NCBI GenBank assembly: GCA_041736675.1
Contig: JBGSTD010000010.1
Coordinates: 1 to 64,000 of the forward strand
Direction of reading: 5' to 3'
DNA length: 64,000 nt
Source of the DNA: Salaquimonas sp041736675
GTDB taxonomy: Bacteria > Pseudomonadota > Alphaproteobacteria > Rhizobiales > Rhizobiaceae
Part shown: piece by piece, positions 36,306-44,728 of the stretch
How positions within the stretch are numbered: the stretch's first letter is position 1
Layout of the letters: every line of letters begins with the position of its first letter
Notes under the pieces: model-generated
Seen by the model: only the letters and a program-made list of their open reading frames with translations
What the model was told of the DNA's origin: nothing
Databases searched by the model: none
Program-made: the position numbers and the translations under genes

Positions 36306-39300
36306 ATGCCAAATTCCAGTTCATCAAATGGAAAATGGGATTTCTGGATTGATCGTGGCGGCACTTTTACCGATATTGTCGGCCGTGCGCCCGATGGCAC
36401 ATTGCATCCGCACAAGCTTCTCTCGGAAAATCCGGAAGCTTATCGAGATGCTGCAGTGCAGGGAATTCGCGATTTGCTGGGCGTAAAGAAAGGCGACCCT
36501 GTTCCCTCCGAAAAGATTGCAGCAGTCAAAATGGGGACAACGGTAGCCACAAATGCGCTGTTGGAGCGCAAGGGCGATCGAACTGCCCTTTTGATCACAA
36601 AGGGATTTGGCGACGGACTGCGCATCGGCTATCAGGCCCGTCCTGACATTTTCGCAAAGGAAATCATCAAGCCGGAAGAGCTTTATGAAACCGTCATTGA
36701 AATTGACGAACGGGTGTTGGCAGACGGTACTGTCGAAAAAGTGCCTGATTTGAATATCATCCGCGCCGATCTTGAAAAAATCAGGAAAACCGGAATCAAA
36801 TCCGTTGCCCTGGTGTTGATGCATTCCTGGAAATATCCAGAACACGAACAGCAGATTGCAAAGTTGATCCGCGAGGTCGGATTTTCCCAAGTATCTGTCA
36901 GCCACGAGGTTTCCCAAATGGTGAAGCTCATCGGCCGCGGCGATACCACGGTAGTTGACGCATATCTGTCCCCCATCCTTCGCCGTTATGTCGAACAGGT
37001 CGCCGAGGAATTGGGGATTGTTCATTCGAACGCCGCCTCTCGTGCAGCTCAAGCGGGCAGCGAGCGCGATAAAAAATTGTCCCCCAAACTGATGTTCATG
37101 ATGTCATCAGGAGGTTTAACCGCCGCCGAACTGTTCCAGGGCAAGGATGCAATCCTGTCCGGTCCAGCCGGTGGGGTGGTTGGCGCTGTGGAAACCTCAC
37201 GCCTTGCAGGCTTCCACAAGATGATCGGCTTCGACATGGGCGGCACGTCAACGGATGTATCCCACTATGACGGCGAACTGGAACGCGCATTTGAAACAGA
37301 GGTCGCCGGTGTTCGAATGCGTGCCCCGATGATGCGCATCCACACTGTCGCTGCCGGAGGAGGCTCTATCCTCCACTACAAGGACGGACGCTTCCAGGCC
37401 GGACCCGATTCCGCAGGTGCAAACCCCGGCCCCGCCTGCTATCGGCGCGGCGGCCCTCTCGCTGTAACCGACGCCAATGTGATGGTTGGAAAATTGTTGC
37501 CGGACTATTTCCCGAATATTTTCGGCCCGGGCCAGGATGAGCCGCTTGATGTAGAAATCGTGCGCAAAAAATTTCAGGAACTTGCAGCTGAAACCGGAAC
37601 CTTGCCAGAAGAGGTCGCCGACGGTTTTCTTAAAATCGCTGTCGAAAACATGGCCAACGCGATCAAGAAAATTTCGGTCCAGCGCGGCTATGATGTAACC
37701 GAATATGCGCTCCAATGTTTCGGCGGCGCTGGCGGCCAGCATGCCTGTTCGGTCGCCGACAGCCTGGGAATGGAAACAGTTCTCGTCCATCCTTTCTCCG
37801 GTATCCTGTCAGCCTATGGTATGGGCCTTGCCAAAATCCGCGCCAACAGAACCCGTGCGCTGGTGAAAGTCCTCGACACCAATCTTGAATCAGAACTTCA
37901 GGCAGTTGAAGCAGAACTTGAGGCAGACGCCCGCAGCGAACTTGAGGGGCAGGATGTAAGTGATTCATCCATAACCGTTTTTTCCAGAGCCCACATTCGC
38001 TACGATGGCACTGACATGCCAATCCAGATTGTACTGTCCGGCGCTGAGGCGATGACCCGCGAGTTTGAGCGGCTGCATCGCAAGCAGTTTGGTTTTGTCT
38101 TTGAAAACAAGAAACTGATTGTCGAGGCTATCGAAGTAGAAGCCGTTGGCGGTGGCGCGGGCATAGATGAGCCCGAGCATGAACTTGCCGATCCGCTGAT
38201 CGCCTCGCACACCGTGACGCGAATATTCTCGAATGGCGTCTGGCATGATGCGGGCATTTGCAAACGCGAAGACCTGTTGCCCGGCCACCGCCTGATTGGC
38301 CCAGGCCTTATCATCGAACCGAACCAGACCATCGTGATTGAACCTGGCTGGCGCGCCGACATCACCAAACTCGACCACATCGTCCTGACCCGCCATGTTG
38401 CCCTGAGCCGCAACAATGCCATTGGCACCGAGGCTGATCCGGTGATGCTCGAAGTCTTCAACAACCTCTTCATGTCGATTGCCGAGCAGATGGGTGTGAC
38501 CCTGCAAAACACCGCCTATTCGGTCAACATAAAAGAGCGTCTCGACTTCTCCTGCGCCGTCTTTGGGCCTGACGGATCGCTTGTCGCAAACGCGCCACAC
38601 ATGCCGGTGCATCTCGGCTCCATGGACCGTTCAGTCGAGACGGTGATTGCGCTTAACAAGGGCAATATCAACCCCGGCGATGTGTTCATCCTGAATGCTC
38701 CGTACAACGGCGGCACGCATCTTCCCGACATCACGGTCGTCACCCCTGTTTTCAAGGAGGAAAGTTCTCCCTCCGTGGCAGGACAAACTTCCGTTTCCGA
38801 CGGAAGTGCCGGTCCGCGAACGGGCGAAGGCCCGGACGGGGTTTCGGAAAACAAAAATGAGAATATTATTTCGCCAGAAATAATATTCTGGGTTGCCGCC
38901 CGTGGTCACCATGCCGATGTCGGAGGCATGGCCCCAGGCAGCGCGACGCCGCGCGCAACCCACATCGACGAGGAAGGCGTGCTGATCGACAATTTCAAAC
39001 TGGTCGACCGCGGTGTCATCCAGGAAGAGGGAATGCGGAAAATCCTCACCAATCACCCCTGGCCGGCGCGCAATCCCGATCAGAACATGGCCGATATCCG
39101 TGCCCATATCGCCGCCAATGAAATGGGCGTCAACGAACTGCGCAAGATGGTTGCCCATTTCGGCATGGACGTTGTGCAGGCCTATATCAGCCACGTGCAG
39201 GACAATGCCGAGGAAAGCGTCCGCCGCGTTATTGATGCCCTTTCCGATTGCCAGTACACCTATCTGACCGATAACGACCAACAGATCAGCGTAAAAATCA

Positions 39301-40085
39301 GCGTCGACAAGGCGCGCCGCGAGGCGACTGTCGATTTCACCGGCACTTCGCCGATTGCAAAGAACAACTTCAACGCTCCCGAGCCGGTGACCCGCGCCGC
39401 AGTGCTGTATGTTTTCCGCATGATGGTCGAAAACAACATCCCGATGAATGCAGGATGCCTGAAACCCATCAACATCATAATTCCCGATGGCTGCATGCTG
39501 AAACCGGTCTTTCCGGCGGCTGTTATCGCCGGAAACACCGAAACCAGCCAGCACGTGACTAATTGCCTGTTCATGGCCCTTGGCGCCCTTGCCAATGCAC
39601 CGGGCACAATGAACAACCTCACATACGGCAATGCCCGCTACCAGAACTATGAGACCGTCTGCGGCGGCGCGCCTGCCGGACACATGAATGATGGGCGCGG
39701 CTTTGCCGGGGCATCCGGTGTTCACGTCCACATGACGAATACGAGAATGACGGATCCCGAAATCCTCGAAATGCGCTATCCTGTCGTGCTGGAAGAATTC
39801 TCCATTCGCAAGGGCTCCGGCGGCAAGGGCAAATTCCATGGCGGCGACGGTTGCCGCCGTGTGATGCGCTTCCTTGAGGACATGGATTGCGCCATTTTAT
39901 CCTCCTCGCGATATCATGCGCCCAAAGGCCTTGCAGGCGGCGGTGATGGCGAAGTCGGCAAGACGCAGATCAGGCGCAAAAACGGCACCATCGACACGCT
40001 CAAGCATTGCGACCAGACGGAGGTGAAAGCCGGCGACGCCGTAATGCTCGAAACGCCCGCCGCGGGAGGATATTTGCCCGAGTGA
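36306..40085 (+). CDS. Hydantoinase/5-oxoprolinase, fused A and B subunits
   Basis: ATP-dependent amidohydrolase of 1259 residues with HyuA (about 1-690) and HyuB (about 700-1259) domains in one chain, as in 5-oxoprolinases. It opens 5-oxoproline or hydantoin-type rings. HyuA shows WIDRGGTFTDIVGR and the ASKHA-type phosphate motif IGFDMGGTSTDVSHYDGE. HyuB shows FWVAARGHHADVGG and GGAPAGHMNDGRGFAG. ATG with GGGAG upstream. Around residues 818-858 there is an extra Ser/Gly/Asn-rich segment between TPVFKEE and IIFWVAARGHHAD, encoded by hairpin-rich DNA. Whether the enzyme still works is unknown, but the frame is intact. Confidence 0.93.
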   Translation: MPNSSSSNGKWDFWIDRGGTFTDIVGRAPDGTLHPHKLLSENPEAYRDAAVQGIRDLLGVKKGDPVPSEKIAAVKMGTTVATNALLERKGDRTALLITKGFGDGLRIGYQARPDIFAKEIIKPEELYETVIEIDERVLADGTVEKVPDLNIIRADLEKIRKTGIKSVALVLMHSWKYPEHEQQIAKLIREVGFSQVSVSHEVSQMVKLIGRGDTTVVDAYLSPILRRYVEQVAEELGIVHSNAASRAAQAGSERDKKLSPKLMFMMSSGGLTAAELFQGKDAILSGPAGGVVGAVETSRLAGFHKMIGFDMGGTSTDVSHYDGELERAFETEVAGVRMRAPMMRIHTVAAGGGSILHYKDGRFQAGPDSAGANPGPACYRRGGPLAVTDANVMVGKLLPDYFPNIFGPGQDEPLDVEIVRKKFQELAAETGTLPEEVADGFLKIAVENMANAIKKISVQRGYDVTEYALQCFGGAGGQHACSVADSLGMETVLVHPFSGILSAYGMGLAKIRANRTRALVKVLDTNLESELQAVEAELEADARSELEGQDVSDSSITVFSRAHIRYDGTDMPIQIVLSGAEAMTREFERLHRKQFGFVFENKKLIVEAIEVEAVGGGAGIDEPEHELADPLIASHTVTRIFSNGVWHDAGICKREDLLPGHRLIGPGLIIEPNQTIVIEPGWRADITKLDHIVLTRHVALSRNNAIGTEADPVMLEVFNNLFMSIAEQMGVTLQNTAYSVNIKERLDFSCAVFGPDGSLVANAPHMPVHLGSMDRSVETVIALNKGNINPGDVFILNAPYNGGTHLPDITVVTPVFKEESSPSVAGQTSVSDGSAGPRTGEGPDGVSENKNENIISPEIIFWVAARGHHADVGGMAPGSATPRATHIDEEGVLIDNFKLVDRGVIQEEGMRKILTNHPWPARNPDQNMADIRAHIAANEMGVNELRKMVAHFGMDVVQAYISHVQDNAEESVRRVIDALSDCQYTYLTDNDQQISVKISVDKARREATVDFTGTSPIAKNNFNAPEPVTRAAVLYVFRMMVENNIPMNAGCLKPINIIIPDGCMLKPVFPAAVIAGNTETSQHVTNCLFMALGALANAPGTMNNLTYGNARYQNYETVCGGAPAGHMNDGRGFAGASGVHVHMTNTRMTDPEILEMRYPVVLEEFSIRKGSGGKGKFHGGDGCRRVMRFLEDMDCAILSSSRYHAPKGLAGGGDGEVGKTQIRRKNGTIDTLKHCDQTEVKAGDAVMLETPAAGGYLPE
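38762..38889 (+). repeat. In-frame palindromic insertion within the hydantoinase gene
   Basis: This segment carries successive hairpins: ACTTCCGT-N5-ACGGAAGT (38787-38807), a weaker GTCCG/CGGAC pair around 38812-38837, and a perfect 13-bp pair AGAATATTATTTC-N4-GAAATAATATTCT (38860-38889). It encodes about 40 residues that relatives are expected to lack. The AT-rich final hairpin contrasts with the GC-richer gene around it. The boundaries are estimates. Confidence 0.6.
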
Positions 40086-40117
40086 CGAGAGAGGCTGCAT
40101 TTGACTTTGTTTCACTC

Positions 40118-40140
40118 CTTCGTATACGTTGAATACGAAG
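40118..40140 (+). other. Hairpin after the hydantoinase gene
   Basis: A perfect 8-bp inverted repeat (CTTCGTAT/ATACGAAG, 7-nt loop) begins 33 bp after the hydantoinase stop and ends 19 bp before the next ATG. No T-run follows, so it may be an operator or RNA-stability element. Confidence 0.4.
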
Positions 40141-40159
40141 ATGATGGGAAAAATATAAA

Positions 40160-40504
40160 ATGAAAAAATTATTTGTTTCGGGATTGGCAATCGCGATTTA
40201 TATTGCACCACTTCAAGTATTGGCAGCCGAAAAGTACCGGGGAAAGTGGAATGGATCGGCTGGAACAACCTTAACAATCAAATCCGGCTCACCGCTGTCA
40301 GTTCAATACTGCTTTAGGAATGAATGCTCTAGCCACAACCCAAGTGGAAGTGTCGATAACATGACCATCCTGTTTCCTGCGCGAAACAATTTCCCGGGTG
40401 CAACCATGACAATGAAAAAGTCCGGCGATAGTTATTTGGGCCGCTATCAGGTGAAGGGAGCTCCCAAAATTTCGACTGCTACACTGAAAAAGAGCGCATT
40501 CTGA
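40160..40504 (+). CDS. Small exported hypothetical protein
   Basis: A 114-residue protein with a signal peptide (residues 1-22, QVLA/AEKYRG). The mature part is basic and predicted mostly beta, with two cysteines (YCFRNEC) that could form a disulphide. I do not recognise a family. No strong ribosome site precedes the ATG. The codon composition is more AT-rich than the hydantoinase gene upstream. Confidence 0.6.
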   Translation: MKKLFVSGLAIAIYIAPLQVLAAEKYRGKWNGSAGTTLTIKSGSPLSVQYCFRNECSSHNPSGSVDNMTILFPARNNFPGATMTMKKSGDSYLGRYQVKGAPKISTATLKKSAF

Positions 40505-40760
40505 TTTAAGCAAAACGTTAACCCGGTACTGCTCCAACATAGTGCTCGATATGCAAAGCAGTACATGCGTGGGCCTGTTCAAGACCAGTAATGCGCTGTC
40601 TAGAGGGCAAGAACATTCCCTCCACAGTTATCCTCGGGCTTGACCAAAACAAGCGAAGCGCCGTCGATGCTCGGCAGACACTTTGCCCATTCTTTTTGGG
40701 CTAATGTCGAGAGACCCGAGGACCCAGTGCGTAATGTATCTGTTTGTCATCCTCGGGATT

Positions 40761-40877
40761 ACCCCCCTCTGTCCTGTCGGACATCTCCCCCCAAGGGTGG
40801 AGATGCGATGTGTCGAAATGCTGCGTCTTTCAATCTCCACCCTTGGGGGGAGATGTCACGAAGTGACAGAGGGGGGT
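40761..40877. repeat. 117-bp palindromic repeat (Rhizobiales RIME/REP-like)
   Basis: Two arms of 44-45 bp are near-perfect inverted copies around a 28-nt loop. They share ACCCCCCTCTGTC/GACAGAGGGGGGT and a 24-bp inner match (ACATCTCCCCCCAAGGG...). Each arm also carries its own small hairpin (TGTCC-N4-GGACA and TGTCAC-N3-GTGACA), where the arms differ. The sequence type, with AGATGTC...GACAGAGGGGGG ends, resembles the dispersed palindromes of Rhizobiales genomes. The family name is from memory. Confidence 0.8.
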
Positions 40878-40941
40878 TGCGAACAGTAAAAAACTTAAAA
40901 CATGCCTATCCGTTCACTCGGCGGATTCCGCCAGTGATTTA

Positions 40942-41163
40942 TCAAAGAGCAGATGCAAACACGCGACCTGAGCGCCTTTCGTCTGACCATTGTGTACGGG
41001 CCTTCAGGCCGCGCGCGAAGATTTTTTGTTTCGGGAGGCTCTTCAGTACACCGTCCAGCCCGATCATCAAGGTATACCCCCTTGGGAATTGAACCCTCTC
41101 GGCATACCGCTCCGCTGCTGCCCTCTCCAAATCCGACGGCGATATCAAACCCGGCGCTTGCAT
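40942..41163 (-). CDS. Dubious small ORF, 73 aa
   Basis: An open frame without a visible ribosome site, encoding a basic product (…GLDGVLKSLPKQKIFARGLK...). A longer frame on the same strand (40895-41254) overlaps it. No family is recognised, and it may be a remnant or non-coding. Confidence 0.2.
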   Translation of the reverse strand: MQAPGLISPSDLERAAAERYAERVQFPRGYTLMIGLDGVLKSLPKQKIFARGLKARTQWSDERRSGRVFASAL

Positions 41164-41393
41164 GAAAACAGTGAGGAGATAATAGGGGTAGGTTTTCAGA
41201 ACGGGGATATGTTTTTAATCGAAGTTTGAAAAAATTGGAGAATTGACTAAGCATATTGCGCCAAAACAGACAAATAACCGCTTGGAACCCAAATTACTGG
41301 CTACGTCGGGGGACTATGTCCTGACAGCGACGCCAAAAGTAATCGAAAGAAGCCGACTTTGGACCGTGGTGGCTAACAGACAAACAGGCTAGA

Positions 41394-42056
41394 ATGGCTA
41401 AGATAAATCGCTCCAAAGAATTCTTTTACGGCAAAACTGAAATGTCTGAATCAACTAAAAGCCCATCAGCTAATAATGTGACGAACGATAGGATTGAACT
41501 TCTCAAGAGAATGGTAGCATGCCACGCAGACATACAAACAAGCTTGAGCGCAATTACTTTTCTGAATGAAGCAGACGAGCATGAGTCCTATAGCATTGAA
41601 CAACTTCGTCGATTTAAGTGCTATGAAACTACATTTGTAGTGGCGTATGGCCGAGCGTTCACGGAAAGTGACGGCAGCAAACACAAACTGCTCAGCTTTA
41701 AGCGAGTAGGTCTGAAACTGTCGCCAGAGGAGAACCGACTTCATTCAAAAATTCTGGATGCTCGGCGAAGGAAATACGCACATTCAGATTTGTCTGCAAT
41801 TCATACGAGAATTGACTTGCATGATATCGCTTTTGATAGTGAAGGTTTAGGGGTTGCCCATGCCCATATTCAATGGGATGAGGGATTAGATTTCATTGAG
41901 GGCTTTGAGCCAGATCAAATTATGGATTTGCTTCGAAAAATTAGACATCAGCTCTTTTTGACCATCAACGTCTTGGCCAATGAACTAAGAGACCACTTAC
42001 CAATTTATATCCGGCCGGAAAAACTTCAGGACGAAGAGCAACAAAAATTTCCATAA
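41394..42056 (+). CDS. Hypothetical protein with HEPN-like R-x4-H motif
   Basis: A 220-residue, mostly helical soluble protein. Residues 125-130 read RRKYAH, an R-x4-H pattern as found in the active site of HEPN ribonucleases. It is followed by SD and precedes a long C-terminal helix (LLRKIRHQLFLTINVLANELRDHL). The codon use is AT-rich compared with neighbours, and the gene sits beside the palindromic repeat, both consistent with horizontal acquisition. No antitoxin-like partner is obvious. Similar uncharacterised proteins are widespread. HEPN membership is inference from the motif and helical content. Confidence 0.65.
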   Translation: MAKINRSKEFFYGKTEMSESTKSPSANNVTNDRIELLKRMVACHADIQTSLSAITFLNEADEHESYSIEQLRRFKCYETTFVVAYGRAFTESDGSKHKLLSFKRVGLKLSPEENRLHSKILDARRRKYAHSDLSAIHTRIDLHDIAFDSEGLGVAHAHIQWDEGLDFIEGFEPDQIMDLLRKIRHQLFLTINVLANELRDHLPIYIRPEKLQDEEQQKFP

Positions 42057-42164
42057 TTTTGCTTATCGCTTATCTACCATAATTCGCAAATGTCTCAAAA
42101 GTCCGCAAATCCGCCTTTCACGCGAAACAAAAATCTCATTAAAAAGCCGAAGCTTGACAGCCCC

Positions 42165-42743
42165 CTACCCGACCAACCCGTCATCCTTGCCCATGATCAG
42201 CACCCAGTAGTGCGTGTAGCGCGGATTGATACCGGACGTGTTGAACCCGTAGGCAAGGCCTGCCAGCGTGTAGCCCGATTTCAGCATGTTCCTGCGATGG
42301 TCCGGACTGTCCAGCCAGCCCTGGATGGCCTCGTCCACCGAGCCGTAACCAACGCCGATATTCTCGCCCGATGAATTGTCAAACCCAACCGCAAAAATGC
42401 GGGAGCGGAAATCGGTGCCCGGCCCGATCTCATGGCCATAGAGGCCGCGCGATCCCATGAGGTCGGCATAGTCCTGCGCCGCCTTTTGCAGGCGCTCGTC
42501 ACGCTGAAAATCCGGCAGCCAGTGTTTGCGGCGTATCTTGTTGAGTTTTGCAAAGCCGTCACGCACATCAAATTGCAGCGGCGTGGCGGAAACCTCCGAG
42601 CGCAACCTTCGTCCGGCATGGCTTGAACTGCCATTCGAACAACCTGACAGCGCAACACTGCCAAGGAGCAGGAGCGATCCCGCCCCGATGACATCACGCC
42701 GCGAGGGATCCAGTCCGACTTTTCTGATCAAATGCCTGGTCAT
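42165..42743 (-). CDS. CAP/SCP-domain lipoprotein
   Basis: A 192-residue exported protein. The N-terminus has twin arginines (SRRDVIGAGSLLLLG) and a lipobox LSGC (Cys 35), suggesting a Tat-exported lipoprotein. The CAP domain follows (LNKIRRKHWLPDFQRDERLQKAAQDYADLM, YGHEIG, SGENIGVGYGSVDEAIQGWLDSPDHRRNML, YTHYWVLIMG) with the usual histidine and glutamate pocket. The frame stays open to 43181, but the ATG at 42743 fits the signal peptide. It is divergent from the EamA gene. Confidence 0.9.
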   Translation of the reverse strand: MTRHLIRKVGLDPSRRDVIGAGSLLLLGSVALSGCSNGSSSHAGRRLRSEVSATPLQFDVRDGFAKLNKIRRKHWLPDFQRDERLQKAAQDYADLMGSRGLYGHEIGPGTDFRSRIFAVGFDNSSGENIGVGYGSVDEAIQGWLDSPDHRRNMLKSGYTLAGLAYGFNTSGINPRYTHYWVLIMGKDDGLVG

Positions 42744-42888
42744 TGCCAAAGTATGATCTTCAAGCGTTAAGAAAGCCTTTTCAGGCGGACGGGCCTTTTC
42801 CTGACAGAGGACCGCGGACGCAAGAAACGGGTGGCGAAACGGGCGCCAATCGCCTATGCGTGATCTCGCCTTTCTGAAAGTAGCACCC

Positions 42889-43821
42889 ATGAACAAGCAG
42901 CCCGCAACCGCACAAGCACCGGCGCAAACCGGCATGTCCGCAACCATCTGGTTGTTGCTGATCCTGCTTTCGGTGATCTGGGGCGGTTCGTTCCTGTTTG
43001 GCCGCATCGCTGTGCTGGAAATTCCCCCGCTCGTCGTCGTGCTTGCGCGCGTTGCATTGGCCGCCCTCGCCATCTGGCTGTTCATTGCCATCACAGGGCG
43101 CAAGATCGCTCTTTCCAGATGGTTCGTGATCAACATTGCAGGCATGGCAATCCTCAACAATGTGATCCCTTTCACTTGCATTCTTTACGGGCAAACGGAA
43201 ATCGGTTCGGGCCTTGCCTCGCTCGTCAACGCGATGACACCGATCTGGACCGTCATCATTGCAAACTTTCTGACCGCCGATGAAAAACTTTCAAAACGAA
43301 AAATGCTCGGCATTGCAGCCGGATTTGCCGGTGCGGCAATCCTCATCGGGGCGGATGCCCTGCGCGGATTGAACGCCTCGGCGCTGGCACAGGCAACCGC
43401 CCTTCTGGCAACCATCAGCTACGGTTTTGCCGGCGTCTATGGAAAGCGCTTCAGGCAGCAAGACCCGATCGTCACCGCCGCAGGCCAACTCACCTTTTCA
43501 ACCATTTTCATGGCGCTGATTGTGCTGGCAACAGGCACTGCGTCCAACCTTGAAATGCCATCGACGCTGGCAATCTGGTCAGTCATAGGCCTTGCCATTC
43601 CCTGCACGGCTTTCGCCTATGTGCTGTTCTTCACCATCCTGCAAAAATCCGGCGCGACCAATGCATCGCTCGTAACTTTTCTGGTGCCTCTAAGCGCAAT
43701 CGCGTTGGGCATCCTGTTTTTGGGTGAACAGCTTGAAGTGTCCCACATTGCCGGAATGTTGGTTATCGGAACGGGTCTTATCATCCTCGACGGGCGATTT
43801 TTTCGCGAAAAAATCAATTGA
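42889..43821 (+). CDS. EamA-family (DMT) transporter
   Basis: Inner-membrane transporter of 310 residues with about ten helices in two EamA repeats (the first starting IWLLLILLSVIWGGSFLFGR, the second after ALAQATALLATISYGFAGV). Such proteins export amino acids or other metabolites; the substrate is not predictable. I prefer the ATG at 42889, because an N-terminal extension from 42856 lacks a ribosome site, though it remains possible. It converges on metF. Confidence 0.88.
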   Translation: MNKQPATAQAPAQTGMSATIWLLLILLSVIWGGSFLFGRIAVLEIPPLVVVLARVALAALAIWLFIAITGRKIALSRWFVINIAGMAILNNVIPFTCILYGQTEIGSGLASLVNAMTPIWTVIIANFLTADEKLSKRKMLGIAAGFAGAAILIGADALRGLNASALAQATALLATISYGFAGVYGKRFRQQDPIVTAAGQLTFSTIFMALIVLATGTASNLEMPSTLAIWSVIGLAIPCTAFAYVLFFTILQKSGATNASLVTFLVPLSAIALGILFLGEQLEVSHIAGMLVIGTGLIILDGRFFREKIN

Positions 43822-43823
43822 AA

Positions 43824-44723
43824 TCAAGCAGCTAACTCGCCGTCCTGACTCTTTTCGTTAATCCCCAGCAGGCGACAGATTGCAACCGGAAGCTCGGCCT
43901 TGTTCATCGTGTAAAAATGAAAATCGGTGACCCCGCGATAGACAAGATTGTCGACCTGTTCAGCGGTCACCGCAGCGGCCACCAGCGAGCGCGTGCTCGG
44001 ATCAGCGTCGAGGCCGTCAAAGCGCTCGGCCAGCCATTTGGGAATGCTGGCACCGCAGCGGGAGGAGAAATTGGCAACCTTGCCAAAGTGGTGAATGGGC
44101 AAAATTCCAGGCACAATCGGGATATAAATCCCTGCCCGGCGCACCCGCTCAAGATAGCGCTCAAAGTGATCGTTGTCGAAAAAGAACTGCGTGATCGCCC
44201 GCACCGCGCCGTTGTCAACCTTGCGCTTGAGCATATCAAGATCGGTGGAAAGATCGGCGCTTTCGGGATGCTTTTCGGGATAGGCCGAAACACTGATGTC
44301 GAAGTTTGAAATCGCCTTCAACCCGCCCACCAGTTCCGCACCGTTGGCATAGCCGCCAGGTGTCGGCGCATAGCGCTCGCCCACGCCAAGCGTCGGATCA
44401 CCGCGCAAAGCAACAAACCTGTCAACGCCCATTTGCTGGAACTCGCCGATTACCTCGTTCACCTGTTCGCGTGTTGCATCAACGCAGGTCAGGTGCGCAG
44501 CCACATTCAACCGTGTTTCATCTTTGATCCGCTTGACAGTTCGAAGCGTCCGCTCCCTCGTTGATCCGCCCGCGCCATAAGTGACCGAAACAAAGTCCGG
44601 TGAAAGCTTTTCGAGACGGCGCACGGTTTCAAACAGCGTTTCTTCCGCCTGATCCGAATTGGGCGGAAACAATTCGAACGATACCTTGATCGGCAGGGAA
44701 CCTGAAAATTGTGATAGAGCCAT
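43824..44723 (-). CDS. metF: Methylenetetrahydrofolate reductase MetF
   Basis: FAD enzyme that supplies 5-methyl-THF for methionine synthesis. From ATG 44723 it has 299 residues. The TIM barrel motifs include SFELFPPNS, SVTYGAGGSTRERT, AAHLTCVDATREQV and ALRGDP. GGGAG lies 11-15 bp before the ATG. The frame reaches to 44786, inside the upstream gene, but without MetF likeness. It follows the ArsR-methyltransferase gene by 5 bp and is surely cotranscribed with it. Confidence 0.97.
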   Translation of the reverse strand: MALSQFSGSLPIKVSFELFPPNSDQAEETLFETVRRLEKLSPDFVSVTYGAGGSTRERTLRTVKRIKDETRLNVAAHLTCVDATREQVNEVIGEFQQMGVDRFVALRGDPTLGVGERYAPTPGGYANGAELVGGLKAISNFDISVSAYPEKHPESADLSTDLDMLKRKVDNGAVRAITQFFFDNDHFERYLERVRRAGIYIPIVPGILPIHHFGKVANFSSRCGASIPKWLAERFDGLDADPSTRSLVAAAVTAEQVDNLVYRGVTDFHFYTMNKAELPVAICRLLGINEKSQDGELAA

Positions 44724-44728
44724 GATAG

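Larger units (their letters stand above)
40505..41393. other. Accessory intergenic stretch
   Basis: An 889-bp region without a confident gene. It holds the palindromic repeat at 40761-40877, a small hairpin CACT-N-GGCGG-N3-CCGCC-AGTG near 40917-40938, and a stretch (about 40895-41250) with overlapping open frames on the minus strand. It looks like a site of past insertions. Confidence 0.5.

Noticed and set aside
38631..39839. 402-codon open frame antisense to the hydantoinase gene
   Set aside because: The plus-strand frame is a clear conserved enzyme; the antisense frame is a by-product of codon bias.
40640..41092. 150-codon plus-strand open frame across the palindromic repeat
   Set aside because: Its codons run straight through both arms of the repeat and it has no ribosome site or family likeness.
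41084..41096. tRNA T-arm-like sequence on the minus strand (GGG, TTCAATT loop, CCC)
   Set aside because: No D-arm, anticodon arm or acceptor stem fits around it.
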